Shown piece by piece: positions 56,441 to 64,000 of a stretch of DNA of 64,000 nt. A model generated the notes under the pieces. It worked only from the letters and a program-made list of their open reading frames with translations. It made no database searches and was not told the DNA's origin. The position numbers and the translations under genes are program-made. Each line of letters opens with the position of its first letter. The stretch's first letter is position 1. The stretch is taken from contig JAFQBE010000034.1 of the NCBI GenBank assembly GCA_017416765.1, positions 1 through 64,000 on the forward strand, in the 5' to 3' direction. This stretch comes from Clostridia bacterium. GTDB taxonomy: Bacteria; Bacillota; Clostridia; Oscillospirales; Acutalibacteraceae.

Positions 56441-57364
56441 ATGCCGTATTTATTTTCACATTTCAAAGAAAAAATCACACCCGACGGTGAGCAGGTTTAT
56501 TTTTCCGTAAGCCGTGACGGTGTCAACTGGGAAAAGATAAACGGCGGTGAACCTGTGCTTACAAGCACTATGGGTACCTGCGGCTGCCGCGATATTGAAG
56601 TTGTACGTTTGCATACGGGCGGCTTTGTTGTGTTGACTACTGACCTTTGCATAGCAAATATTATGGATGAAAATTATTGGGTCGATTGGAAAAAGGTTAA
56701 CAGTACGGGCAGTAAATGCCTTTGTATGTGGAAAACAGACGACCTTGTTAACTTTTCTGAACAAAGACTGATTTATTTCGGCAGGGATGATTTCGGCTGT
56801 CTTTGGGCACCCGAGGTTTTCTTTGACGAGGAAAATGAAGAATATCTTATCCATTGGGGCTCTACTGTAAAGGAAGATAACTTTACACATATGTCGATAT
56901 ACTGCTGCACCACAACGGATTTTGAAAGCTTTTCCGAGCCAAAGCTGTATTTTACCAAGGATAACGAAATACTCGATTCTCATATAACCAAGGTAGGGGA
57001 TACATACCACCTTTTCTATAAAAATTCCGACAGACCGGCTATGAATATGCACGCAACTTCAAAAAGCCCTTACGGTCCGTTTGAAAACGATGAAAAATTT
57101 CAAATGCTTATGGCATCTCTTGAAAGCCCCGGTGCATACGAAGCACCTACTACTATGGTTCTGCCAGATGGCAGGTGGTGTTTACTGATTGACTTTTTCG
57201 GCTGCGAAAAATCAAAAATGGGCTATGTGCCTTTTGTTTCGCCTGCACCCGGCAGTAACGATTTTGAGCGTTGTGATGAGCTGTTTTCATTTCCCTACGG
57301 CTTTAAACACGGCGGTGTAACCGAAATAACCGATGAGGAGTACGAAAGACTTTTAAAGTTATAA
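56441..57364 (+). CDS. GH43-like beta-propeller glycosidase
   Basis: 307 residues with no signal peptide. The start MPYLFSHFKEKITPDGEQVY and the order of motifs (GTCGCRDIEVVR, then CLWAPEVFFDEENEEYLIHW and HITKVGDTYHLFYKN) fit the five-bladed propeller of GH43-type arabinosidases/xylosidases. The Asp in CRDIE is the probable base, although the usual Asp-Pro is Asp-Ile. The Glu in WAPE is the probable pKa modulator or acid. ATG 56441 was chosen because GGAGTTGAAATT precedes it. Cys-rich for a glycosidase, consistent with the cytoplasm. Substrate not assignable. Confidence 0.8.
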   Translation: MPYLFSHFKEKITPDGEQVYFSVSRDGVNWEKINGGEPVLTSTMGTCGCRDIEVVRLHTGGFVVLTTDLCIANIMDENYWVDWKKVNSTGSKCLCMWKTDDLVNFSEQRLIYFGRDDFGCLWAPEVFFDEENEEYLIHWGSTVKEDNFTHMSIYCCTTTDFESFSEPKLYFTKDNEILDSHITKVGDTYHLFYKNSDRPAMNMHATSKSPYGPFENDEKFQMLMASLESPGAYEAPTTMVLPDGRWCLLIDFFGCEKSKMGYVPFVSPAPGSNDFERCDELFSFPYGFKHGGVTEITDEEYERLLKL

Positions 57365-57388
57365 AAGTTAAATAAAGGTAACGCTGTA

Positions 57389-57417
57389 TTGTGCAAATGC
57401 ACATTCTTTTATAAAAT
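57389..57417 (+). promoter_or_regulatory. Promoter of the lipase gene
   Basis: TTGTGC (57389-57394), 17-base spacer, TAAAAT (57412-57417). Confidence 0.55.
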
Positions 57418-57447
57418 TAAAGAAAAGAATGTAAAGGAGATAATTCG

Positions 57448-58719
57448 ATGAAAAATATCAAAAAGATTTTTTCAGTTGTTATTGTTTTTGCACTTTTGGT
57501 TTCTATGCTTTCTGTTTCTGCCTTTGCGGCAAAAGAAAAAGGAACGGATTACCCGTATGTTTTCGTACATGGCATGGGCGGCTGGGGACCGGACAACAAA
57601 TTTTACGAGCTTTCACCTTATTGGGGCGGCGGGCTTGGTGTCGGCTCCGGTACTGACCTGATAAAAATTCTCAACGAAAACGGTATTGAGGCTTATGCTC
57701 CTTCTGTAGGTCCGCTGAACAGTGCGTGGGACAGAGCGTGTGAGCTTTATGCACAGCTTACAGGTACAGTTGTTGATTACGGTGAAGCACATTCAAAGGC
57801 TCACGGTCATGACCGCTACGGATTTAATTATGAAGGTAAGGCAACAATGGGCGAGCCGTGGAATCTAAAAGATAAAATTAACCTTGTCGGTCATTCCTTT
57901 GGCGGTGAAACAGTTCGTTTGTTTACATCGTTGCTGTATTACGGAAGTGAAGAGGAAATTGCCGCGACGGGTGAAGATACAAGTGAGCTTTTCAAGGGCG
58001 GGCACGACTGCGTCCATTCCTGCATTACGCTTTCAAGTCCGCACAACGGTTCACAGGTTGCCAATCAGCTTGTTGACCCGCAGATTACAATGCTCTTGAT
58101 GTCGGCAGCGGTGAATATTATAGGCTGTGTTCTGGGAAATAATTTTCTTGTCTTTTCCTTCCAGCTTGGTCATTTCGGGTTGACACCTAAGCAGGATGAG
58201 TTCAGAGCAAAGCCTTCGCTGCAAGGTATTAAAGGCTATGCTGTAACAAATGATAACTGCGGTTACGATATGACCCTGCGCGGTGCGGCGGAGCTTAATG
58301 CAAAAATAAAGCTTGCTCCGAATACATACTACTATTCATATTCTACCGCCGCAACAAAAGAAGGACTTTTCGGTTTGCAATGGCCTATAAAAACGCTCAA
58401 CCCGATTTTTTATATTTCTTCCGCAATGCTTGGCATAACGGCAGGCTCAACGGTTGACGGTGTGAAAATAGAAGGGGATTGGGCTGTGAATGACGGTATT
58501 GTACCGCTTGCTTCCGCACTCTATCCGCTTTGTGATGCCGAAACAGCACGCGATTATGAAGATGCACTTGCTGCCGGTGAAACAATAGAACCCGGCAGAT
58601 GGTATTACCTTGATACAATGTACGGCACTGACCACTTCGATTTTTGCGGAACAAAGGATTACCCAACAACCTTTGAAGATTTCTATTTTGGCATGATTGA
58701 AACCGCAAACAGTAGATAA
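57448..58719 (+). CDS. Secreted lipase (alpha/beta hydrolase, Bacillus/Staphylococcus I.5-I.6-like)
   Basis: 423 residues with a signal peptide, cleavage near SAFAA (~28). The core starts DYPYVFVHGMGGWGPD. The nucleophile Ser is in LVGHSFGGETVRL (~152), a likely Asp in VNDGIVPLAS (~351) and a likely His in GTDHFDF (~392). The insertion with His/Asp residues after the nucleophile (SSPHNGSQ and on) resembles the lid and metal-binding zones of true lipases in this group. Probably hydrolyses triglycerides or esters outside the cell. AAAGGAGATAATTCG precedes the ATG. Confidence 0.88.
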   Translation: MKNIKKIFSVVIVFALLVSMLSVSAFAAKEKGTDYPYVFVHGMGGWGPDNKFYELSPYWGGGLGVGSGTDLIKILNENGIEAYAPSVGPLNSAWDRACELYAQLTGTVVDYGEAHSKAHGHDRYGFNYEGKATMGEPWNLKDKINLVGHSFGGETVRLFTSLLYYGSEEEIAATGEDTSELFKGGHDCVHSCITLSSPHNGSQVANQLVDPQITMLLMSAAVNIIGCVLGNNFLVFSFQLGHFGLTPKQDEFRAKPSLQGIKGYAVTNDNCGYDMTLRGAAELNAKIKLAPNTYYYSYSTAATKEGLFGLQWPIKTLNPIFYISSAMLGITAGSTVDGVKIEGDWAVNDGIVPLASALYPLCDAETARDYEDALAAGETIEPGRWYYLDTMYGTDHFDFCGTKDYPTTFEDFYFGMIETANSR

Positions 58720-58729
58720 ATAACAAAAA

Positions 58730-58770
58730 TAAGGTCGCACAAGTGTTAAAGTTTGTGCGGCCTTATAAAA
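58730..58770 (+). terminator. Lipase gene terminator
   Basis: TAAGGTCGCACAA pairs with TTGTGCGGCCTTA (one mismatch) around a 9-base loop, followed by a weak TAAAAT run. Confidence 0.75.
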
Positions 58771-58854
58771 TAAATTTCCAAATTGTAACATAAATTTAAC
58801 AAAATATTGCTATAATATTAAAATGACTACATTATGAGAACAGGAGTTTTTAAC

Positions 58855-60012
58855 ATGAAAAGGTTTGCAAGTAAAGCGGTTGCCGTACTTCTTTTAGCGG
58901 CAATGCTGTTTTCCTTTGCAGGTGTGAGTGTATATGCCGCACCGTCATCAAAAAGTGCTGCCTCCGCATACAAAAGCTCAGGTCATGCCCTTGTTGTAAA
59001 AAGTGAAAGTCTTACTGTTGCACAAAGGCACACTATACAGATGACTGCTTCAGTCACCAATGTCAGCAAGCAGCCGAAAATCACATGGTCTTCGTCTGAT
59101 ACCTCCATTGCTACCGTTGACGAAAACGGTAAGGTTAAGGGTGTTGCGGTAGGTCAGGTAACAATTACTGCTAAAGCAACGGTTGATGGCGAAACGATTA
59201 AGGGCGAATTTGGCATTAATGTTGTAAAACGCGAAAGCCTTATCAAGAATTTGCTCGAAAAACAGCAGATTCTCAGCTATCAGTACAGCTATGTTGATGA
59301 CTACTATTACACTAATGATAAAGAAGCATGGCAATATAATTTCGGCTTCGGCAAAATTTATGACCTCGCTTCACCGTATCTTCTGCTTGAATATGATTAT
59401 ATCCGTATTTTCTTCACCTACGAGAAGAAGGACTGGATGCTTCAGATGTGGAAGGGTCAGTACGGTATGATATTCTACGGCGGTGAAATCGGTATCTATA
59501 ATCGTCCCCATGAGGATGATGGTGTCAACGAATGGACCTTCTTCAACTGCCCTGCAGAAGAAGATTGGCTTAAAATGGAAATGACCCTTTACCATCAGGA
59601 TACAAACGGAAAATGGAACAGGGAATTCACAAGAGAGTACGACTATTACTGGTGGTGCACAGGCTTCAAAAACGGTCACCTTCGTCAGGAAGAACCTGCA
59701 GATGAACTCAGACTTACAGGGCGTATAACCATGAAGGATAAGGAAATGACAAAGCTTGTTTCCGACGGTCTTGCAGAATGTGGTTTAGCTAAAGCAAAAA
59801 GCAAGGATAAAATCGGCGTTGACCAGATGTTTGTTGACGGCAAAGATATCTATTTTTGCTGGCAGAACATTTCCGAGGCTGAAAGTACAATGGCAATCAA
59901 GGTTGGTGTAGGCTTTGTTTCAAGCCTTCTCGCTCTTCCCTTTGCTCCGCTTATTATGCCGTATGTAGGTATTTTTGCTGTGCTTGTCTTGTTAGCTTCA
60001 TTACTTGTATAA
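58855..60012 (+). CDS. Secreted Big_2 (Ig-like) + DUF4474 protein
   Basis: 385 residues with a signal peptide (MKRFASKAVAVLLLAAMLFS, cleavage after VYAA, ~29). A Big_2 domain (~50-125) has ITWSSSDTSIATVDENGKVK and GVAVGQVTITAKATVDGE. A DUF4474-like domain (~135-310) is rich in Tyr/Trp: YDLASPYLLLEYDYIRIFFT and EYDYYWWCTGFKNG. The protein ends in a hydrophobic segment (FVSSLLALPFAPLIMPYVGI), possibly a membrane anchor. ATG 58855 was chosen because CAGGAG lies just upstream. Function unknown; a surface protein is likely. Confidence 0.82.
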   Translation: MKRFASKAVAVLLLAAMLFSFAGVSVYAAPSSKSAASAYKSSGHALVVKSESLTVAQRHTIQMTASVTNVSKQPKITWSSSDTSIATVDENGKVKGVAVGQVTITAKATVDGETIKGEFGINVVKRESLIKNLLEKQQILSYQYSYVDDYYYTNDKEAWQYNFGFGKIYDLASPYLLLEYDYIRIFFTYEKKDWMLQMWKGQYGMIFYGGEIGIYNRPHEDDGVNEWTFFNCPAEEDWLKMEMTLYHQDTNGKWNREFTREYDYYWWCTGFKNGHLRQEEPADELRLTGRITMKDKEMTKLVSDGLAECGLAKAKSKDKIGVDQMFVDGKDIYFCWQNISEAESTMAIKVGVGFVSSLLALPFAPLIMPYVGIFAVLVLLASLLV

Positions 60013-60023
60013 ATAAAGAATTA

Positions 60024-60063
60024 CAGGCTGTTTTACCTTTGAATAATACAGCCTGGTTTTGTT
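60024..60063. terminator. Terminator between DUF4474 and bile salt hydrolase genes
   Basis: CAGGCTGT / ACAGCCTG with a 16-base loop, then GTTTTGTTT on the plus strand. It serves the plus gene and probably also the convergent minus gene. Confidence 0.75.
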
Positions 60064-61034
60064 TAAATATAGTTAATCTGTTGTTCTGTTATTAACGAGT
60101 AGCTTGTTATCATGTTTGAATTAAGGTCAGCTTTGTTCATGTCAACAGCGGTTATTTGGCGGTTGCCGTAGGTTGAGTAGTAGTAAATACCCTTATCTGC
60201 ATTACAGCACGATGTGTAGAGCGTAATTTCGTATTTGCCGTCACCTGTGTCGCAACAACCGCGAGTCTGGTTTACCGAACCTAAAATGTGAAAAAATTGG
60301 CTTACACTGCTCTTTTCGTCACCTTCGCAGACTGAATTAAGCTTTGTGAATGCGGCACGCACAAAGCGCGATTGCGACGATAAATCACCCGGCAGACCTA
60401 ATGCCCCCATGCCGTGGCTGTAAGCGGAAAGCTCAACAGCTTTGGAAAATGTGTTTTTAGCTGTATTAGAGGATAGCTGCATAAAATTATTAAGGTTGAA
60501 CATCTGTATTTCAAACGGCGGATTGTTTGTCAGTATGCCAATCGGATTTTCATAAACCTTCAGCCCGTCCTTTACCGATTCAACGGTTATTGCTTCGTTT
60601 TTGTCAGCAATAAGCCAATGCAGGCTTGCGGTAGACAGACTTTCGTTGAAAGGAATATCGCACAAATTAATGCTTTCAAGTAATTCCTTAACCTGCTTTA
60701 CACTTTGGCATTGTTTTAGAATATACGGTATTAATTCATATACAGCAATGTTGTTTTGTCCTTTTTCAGGTTCAGGGTAAAATGCGTTGCCAACAAAGTT
60801 CAGCCCCGCAATGCACAGCCCCTTTTCGTTTATTGCGTCGTAATAAAGTGGATATCCATTTTCAATGTGTGCCATGCCGATTATTGCAAAGCGGTTGCCA
60901 AATACGGGTGGGGAATTGAAACTGAAATCAAAATTTTTCGGCGATATAACAATTTCTTCACCGTAAGAAAACGGATTATCAAGCGTGCGCCCGAAATAAA
61001 AATCCTTAGTTTTTATTGTTGCGGCAGTACACAT
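60063..61034 (-). CDS. Bile salt hydrolase / choloylglycine hydrolase family
   Basis: 323 residues. Cys2 would be the N-terminal nucleophile after Met removal (MCTAATIKTKDFYFGRTLDN). Arg16, Asp19, GLNF at ~77-80, TNNP with Asn171 and SRFVRAAF with Arg223/Arg226 correspond to the known Ntn-hydrolase site. There is no signal peptide. The sequence GLCIAGLNFVGNAFY is closer to bile salt hydrolases than to penicillin V acylases. It would deconjugate glyco- or tauro-bile acids in the gut. GGAAGGAG precedes the ATG. Upstream lies an inverted repeat in the 5' region. Confidence 0.92.
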   Translation of the reverse strand: MCTAATIKTKDFYFGRTLDNPFSYGEEIVISPKNFDFSFNSPPVFGNRFAIIGMAHIENGYPLYYDAINEKGLCIAGLNFVGNAFYPEPEKGQNNIAVYELIPYILKQCQSVKQVKELLESINLCDIPFNESLSTASLHWLIADKNEAITVESVKDGLKVYENPIGILTNNPPFEIQMFNLNNFMQLSSNTAKNTFSKAVELSAYSHGMGALGLPGDLSSQSRFVRAAFTKLNSVCEGDEKSSVSQFFHILGSVNQTRGCCDTGDGKYEITLYTSCCNADKGIYYYSTYGNRQITAVDMNKADLNSNMITSYSLITEQQINYI

Positions 61035-61063
61035 AGCGTATTGCTCCTTCCTTTAAACTAGAC

Positions 61064-61085
61064 TATATCATTTCAGTATGATATA
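61064..61085 (-). promoter_or_regulatory. Operator-like inverted repeat upstream of the bile salt hydrolase
   Basis: TATATCAT and ATGATATA, perfect 8-bp arms with 6 bases between, about 30 bases upstream of the start codon. A TATAAT on the minus strand lies just upstream of it. A candidate regulator site. Confidence 0.45.
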
Positions 61086-61110
61086 ATTATAACAAATTTT
61101 GAAAAAAATA

Positions 61111-61139
61111 TTGACAAACTCATGTTTTTTTGATATACT
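61111..61139 (+). promoter_or_regulatory. Promoter of the tRNA pair
   Basis: TTGACA (61111-61116), 17-base spacer, TATACT (61134-61139), 28 bases before the first tRNA. Confidence 0.8.
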
Positions 61140-61167
61140 TCAAAAGCTGTTGGAAACGCAGCCACAT

Positions 61168-61244
61168 GGGCCATTAGCTCAGTTGGTTAGAGCAACCGGC
61201 TCATAACCGGTTGGTCCGGGGTTCGAGTCCCTGATGGCCCACCA
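61168..61244 (+). tRNA. tRNA with CAU anticodon, probably tRNA-Ile2 (lysidine-modified)
   Basis: 77 bases including encoded CCA. The acceptor GGGCCAT/ATGGCCC is perfectly paired, with a normal D-arm and T-arm (GGTTCGAGTCC). Anticodon loop CTCATAA on stem ACCGG/CCGGT. CAU can be Met or Ile2; C4-G69 and C5-G68 in the acceptor are TilS recognition elements of tRNA-Ile2 and are not found in elongator tRNA-Met of E. coli or B. subtilis as I recall them. Automatic tools may call it Met. Confidence 0.9.
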
Positions 61245-61257
61245 TTTAATTTAACAT

Positions 61258-61333
61258 AGGGGTATAGCTCAGTTGGTAGAGCAGCGGTCTCCAAAACCGC
61301 GTGCCGAGGGTTCAAGTCCTTCTGCCCCTGCCA
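61258..61333 (+). tRNA. tRNA-Trp (CCA)
   Basis: 76 bases with encoded CCA. The acceptor AGGGGTA/TGCCCCT has one G-T pair. The anticodon loop is CTCCAAA on GCGGT/ACCGC and the T-arm contains GGTTCAAGTCC. It is 13 bases after the CAU tRNA under one promoter. Its 3' half is the probable integration site of the element to the right. Confidence 0.95.
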
Positions 61334-61334
61334 T

Positions 61335-61377
61335 AAAATCGTTGAAAAATCAAGGTTTTTCAGCGATTTTTCTTTTT
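61335..61377 (+). terminator. tRNA operon terminator
   Basis: AAAATCGTTGAAAAA / TTTTTCAGCGATTTT (one G-T pair, 6-base loop), followed by TCTTTTT. Confidence 0.85.
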
Positions 61378-61502
61378 AATTCAATTACTTTCAGAGATCG
61401 ATTTTCTTTCTTTTTCCTGCAAAATATATGGTCTTTTCGAGCTTTTTACTGTCAAATTTACTGTCAGAAAACAGGTTGAAAAACCGCTTGAAATCAAGCA
61501 CA

Positions 61503-61534
61503 AAAGGCTGCCTTGCTTATGCAAGACAGCCTTT
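61503..61534 (-). terminator. Integrase terminator
   Basis: AAAGGCTG / CAGCCTTT plus an inner CTTGC/GCAAG stem with one mismatch. On the minus strand a TTTT run follows the stem. Located just after the integrase stop. Confidence 0.75.
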
Positions 61535-61542
61535 ATTCATTG

Positions 61543-62733
61543 TTAAATTATAAAATTATTCATTACCGCATCCTTATAACTGTCAAATATGCTTACATAA
61601 ATCCTTGCTGTAAAAGCGGGATCACTGTGTCCTAAGAGTTTGGACACGAGTTCAATCTGACCCTTTGAATGCATATAAGCCATAGAGGCGAAGGTGTGTC
61701 TGAGGGTATGTACTCCGCATTGCTTTATTCCGGCGTATTTAAGAATAGAATAAAACCTTTTATCAAGGCTTCTTTCGCCGAAAATTGCGCCGTTAGGTCC
61801 ATGTATTATAAGTCCGTCATATCCTTCGGGCTCGGCTGCTTTCAGTTCTTTGATAATGTTCAATACCTCCGGATTGAGCTTCATCTTTCGGATGGAGTTG
61901 TTGGTTTTGGGTGTTTGTATATACCGCTTTTTCTTTCCGGTGCTTTTTCCGTTTTCATCACGCTCTTTAACGGCGGTAACGGTTTTATTAATATAATATA
62001 CACCGGTTTCAAAATCTATATCGGAATACTTTGTTGCAAGTGCCTCTCCGAGTCTGATACCGGTGTTGAGCATAAAGATAAAGAAAATACCTTGGTGAAA
62101 TCTATTAACTCCGTTTTTATACTTTGCTGTACACGCTTTCTTGAATCTTTCGATTTCGTCATTGTTGAACACAATGATCTTTTCTTTTTCTTCCTCATCT
62201 TCATTGATGATAGTTTTGTCAGCTTTCAGTGTGATAAGCCAAACCGGATTAAGTTTTGCCATATTGTTTGCAACGGCAAATTTGAAAAAATCGGACAAAA
62301 AATCCTTTGTCTTCTTCTGTGTGCTGTACTTATATCCTTGATTCTTGACATAATCAAGAACAGCTTGTGCTGCGTAAACATCAAAATCACTAATCTTTGT
62401 AATGCCAACATAGTCTAAAGCTGGAGAAACCTGATATTTGAAAGTTTGCTCCAAACGGTCAAACGAACTGCTTTTCACCTTGTTAATTTTGATTTTATAC
62501 AGCCACTTTTCCATTTCAGCTTTAAGTGTGCAGCCATTCTTGTCATAGCTCTTAGGATTCCAATCCTGTAGGAAGTCATCTCTTTTGGCTTTAACATCGC
62601 TTCTGGTTTTTCCGTAAAGCGATTTTGTGATTTTTTTGCCTGTCAGTCCATCAATACCCAAGGTCAGTTCACAACACCAACGATCATCCGAGTTTCTTCG
62701 GTATATCGTATCCTTTGGTTTTTCGTAATACAT
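61543..62733 (-). CDS. int: Tyrosine recombinase / site-specific integrase
   Basis: 396 residues. The N-terminal arm-binding region is of the AP2-like type (WCCELTLGIDGLTGKKITKS, then LYGKTRSDVKAKRDD). A SAM-like core-binding domain (~75-175) follows. The catalytic domain carries Arg in LNTGIRLGEAL, HTLRHT, GHSDP and the nucleophile Tyr in ARIYVSIF. All catalytic residues look intact, so it should be active. CAAGGAGTAACTCA precedes the ATG. It resembles Tn916/phage integrases and lies ~210 bases from tRNA-Trp. Confidence 0.95.
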   Translation of the reverse strand: MYYEKPKDTIYRRNSDDRWCCELTLGIDGLTGKKITKSLYGKTRSDVKAKRDDFLQDWNPKSYDKNGCTLKAEMEKWLYKIKINKVKSSSFDRLEQTFKYQVSPALDYVGITKISDFDVYAAQAVLDYVKNQGYKYSTQKKTKDFLSDFFKFAVANNMAKLNPVWLITLKADKTIINEDEEEKEKIIVFNNDEIERFKKACTAKYKNGVNRFHQGIFFIFMLNTGIRLGEALATKYSDIDFETGVYYINKTVTAVKERDENGKSTGKKKRYIQTPKTNNSIRKMKLNPEVLNIIKELKAAEPEGYDGLIIHGPNGAIFGERSLDKRFYSILKYAGIKQCGVHTLRHTFASMAYMHSKGQIELVSKLLGHSDPAFTARIYVSIFDSYKDAVMNNFII

Positions 62734-62794
62734 TGAGTTACTCCTTGATTAATTGAATTGTTTCTTTTTCTGAACATTTAATTCTTTAGGTGCT

Positions 62795-62821
62795 CAGCTG
62801 CCGGTTTTAAACCGACAGCTG
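62795..62821. other. Near-perfect palindrome between int and xis
   Basis: CAGCTG-C-CGGTTT and AAACCG-A-CAGCTG around one base, 13 pairs per arm with one mismatch. It lies between two copies of AACATTTAATTCTTT (62773-62787 and 62836-62850), the second overlapping the end of the excisionase gene. Could be a terminator or recombinase-accessory site. Confidence 0.45.
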
Positions 62822-62833
62822 ATAATCTGTTTT

Positions 62834-63040
62834 TCAACATTTAATTCTTTTTTCGCTGTTTTGTTCCCATTCGAGAAGAAGGTCTTCGCGGATAAAGAAT
62901 TTACCAGAAAGGTAAAACGCAGGAAAATCCTTGCGTCGAACAAGTGCATAGGCAGCATCATTTCCGATTCCGTAACGGTCTTTAAGATCCTTTACTTTCA
63001 GAAGCTTGTGGCTTGTATTGATATCTACGATGGTGTTCAC
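62834..63040 (-). CDS. Excisionase-like small DNA-binding protein
   Basis: 68 residues with a MerR/HTH_17-type fold: LLKVKDLKDRYGIGNDAAYA then LVRRKDFPAFYLSGKFFIRE. These match the excisionase-family helix and wing with a C-terminal helix (DLLLEWEQNSEKR). Such proteins direct excision with the neighbouring integrase or regulate it. The start is GTG at 63040, the only start in frame; AAAAGGGG lies directly against it, unusually close. It is 100 bases upstream of int in the same direction. Confidence 0.8.
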   Translation of the reverse strand: MNTIVDINTSHKLLKVKDLKDRYGIGNDAAYALVRRKDFPAFYLSGKFFIREDLLLEWEQNSEKRIKC

Positions 63041-63394
63041 CCCCTTTTAACTCATGCTTATGATGAAGGCATAAAAGATTTACATTCATCAGAAGATTGC
63101 AACACAGGAGGTGTTGAGAGGAGCATACAGACAATAACCTTGTGTTTCAATCTTCAAAGAAAGTATGTAAGATTGAAAGAATTTTTGATAAAATTGTGTT
63201 ATCTCAATTCAGAAATTGTCTTTTATGCTTTGGATTTATATTTAATCTTTCTTTCAATATTAATTGTATCAATACACTTATCTTAAGTCCACGCGTAAAA
63301 GCGCACGATCTTTAACGCGAATTACGAATTATGGCCGGCTATAGCGCACAAATCAACCGATTTCAATAGATCTGGAGTATTTGTGCGCTCATTT
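63041..63394. other. Non-coding control region of the integrative element
   Basis: About 350 bases with no supported gene. It holds a 9-bp inverted repeat TTCAATCTT/AAGATTGAA (63146-63154 and 63169-63177), several CTTTCAAT/ATTGAAAG motifs, and an 11-bp stem AGCGCACAAAT/ATTTGTGCGCT (63343-63353 and 63379-63389) followed on the plus strand by ATTTTTAA, next to the ATPase stop. It may contain the excisionase promoter and recombinase arm sites. Confidence 0.4.
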
Positions 63395-64000
63395 TTAATT
63401 GAACGGTGAATAAGTAACGTAACCGTCTTTGACCTTTTCAAAGCCGGGTGTTGATTCTATACGGTTCTTGACAGTATTGACCGTTACCCCCAAAACTTCC
63501 GCTAAATCTGAAATCTTTGCTGTGCCGTCATCGCTTTTGATGTTCTTATAAGCCTCTATCAGCTTTTCGGATTTCTGCTCTTTTGCGGTTTTGGACTTTC
63601 TGAATAGATCATCTTTATTGTTGATGTTTTGATCTTTTGAGGAATCGATGCTAAAAATGCCGTCTTTGAAAATGACATTAAGCGGCGGATGTGGTGGGAA
63701 ATGTCTTGAGACAATTTTAATATGTTCCTTTTTACTGTCGTTCTTCTCATATACTCTTGTTATGCCTACGAGAGTCTGAGCGTATCTGCCAAAAATTGAT
63801 GAGCCTGAAATCATATCAATAGAACTCGTGTACCCTTCGGTTGCCTTTTTAACATGATGACAAAGAATTATTGAGGACCGTAAAGCGGCAGCCAGTCTGT
63901 CCATCTCTTTCATAAACAAATCAACATCTTCCGGCTGACTCTCACGACCGTTCAGAAAATTATAAACAGAGTCAATAATAATTGCACTGTAACAACCCGG
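63395..64000 (-). CDS. RepA-like AAA ATPase (AAA_25), 5' part outside the window
   Basis: The frame stays open to base 64000, giving at least 202 residues; the start lies beyond the window. It contains the Walker B region CYSAIIIDSVYNFLNGRES, then LRSSIILCHHVKKATEG and SSIFGRYAQTLVGITRV, typical of hexameric RepA/RecA-like ATPases on phages and integrative elements. A C-terminal helix-turn-helix (KISDLAEVLGVTVNTVKNRI) follows. Probably a replication helicase of the element. Family high, exact role moderate. Confidence 0.85.
   Translation of the reverse strand, partial: PGCYSAIIIDSVYNFLNGRESQPEDVDLFMKEMDRLAAALRSSIILCHHVKKATEGYTSSIDMISGSSIFGRYAQTLVGITRVYEKNDSKKEHIKIVSRHFPPHPPLNVIFKDGIFSIDSSKDQNINNKDDLFRKSKTAKEQKSEKLIEAYKNIKSDDGTAKISDLAEVLGVTVNTVKNRIESTPGFEKVKDGYVTYSPFN

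Larger units (their letters stand above)
61300..64000. mobile_element. Left end of an integrative element at tRNA-Trp, running off the window
   Basis: A tyrosine integrase with its 3' end facing tRNA-Trp, a small excisionase-like gene and a RepA-like ATPase follow the tRNA in the order seen in prophages and integrative conjugative elements. The left boundary is placed at the tRNA 3' half by convention; the core duplicate that would prove it lies beyond the window. Confidence 0.7.

Noticed and set aside
61273-61479. 68-residue plus-strand ORF
   Set aside because: It begins inside tRNA-Trp and crosses the tRNA terminator.
62861-63286. 141-residue plus-strand ORF
   Set aside because: It overlaps the excisionase gene on the opposite strand, has no ribosome binding site and runs through AT-rich control sequence.

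Overview
The window looks like a chromosomal segment of a gut-associated, spore-forming Firmicute of class Clostridia, probably close to the Oscillospirales/Ruminococcaceae. This is inference from family content; no 16S gene is present. Supporting signs are strong AGGAGG-type ribosome binding sites with frequent GTG/TTG starts, a spoVAE gene, classic Firmicute gene orders (parA-parB, rplI-dnaB, tilS-hpt-ftsH), a bile salt hydrolase, several glycan-degrading enzymes and moderate GC with AT-rich patches.

Layout. 1-2.2 kb: end of a cell-division cluster (M23 hydrolase activator, then an S41 protease-like protein lacking the expected Lys). 2.2-8.8 kb: a minus-strand run of a C_GCAxxG_C_C protein, YfhO, ParA, ParB and RqcH. 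9-11.9 kb: minus-strand radical SAM protein, MTA/SAH nucleosidase and NagA. 12-17.6 kb: DUF1846, a two-enzyme fusion (sugar isomerase/epimerase + Gfo/Idh/MocA), acyl carrier protein, an acyltransferase and SpoVAE. 17.7-31.3 kb: housekeeping genes (RodA; TsaE-TsaB-RpiB-Upp; L9-DnaB-TilS-Hpt-FtsH; a divergent topoisomerase IV pair). 31.7-34.3 kb: SecG, an oxidoreductase and an EamA transporter.

From 34.3 kb the content is more accessory: a HEPN/MNT toxin-antitoxin pair; a GntR-controlled ABC exporter with three paralogous permeases, the last fused to an extra domain behind an internal ribosome binding site; a secreted protein with a Pro-Asp linker; a fucosidase operon; L28; a CDP-glycerol transferase; an AT-rich PadR-controlled module of secreted and membrane proteins; beta-galactosidase and a GH43-like enzyme; a secreted lipase; a Big_2/DUF4474 protein; and a bile salt hydrolase. 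At 61.2 kb a CAU tRNA and tRNA-Trp are followed by an integrase, a small excisionase-like protein and the 3' part of a RepA-like ATPase. This reads as the left end of an integrative element at tRNA-Trp that continues past the window.

Short inverted-repeat elements of at least three kinds sit between genes. Promoters of the form TTGCAA-17-TAAAAT/TATAAT recur. No CRISPR array, rRNA or recognisable riboswitch was seen. The most notable accessory loci are the three-permease ABC operon and the PadR module; neither could be tied to a described system from sequence alone.
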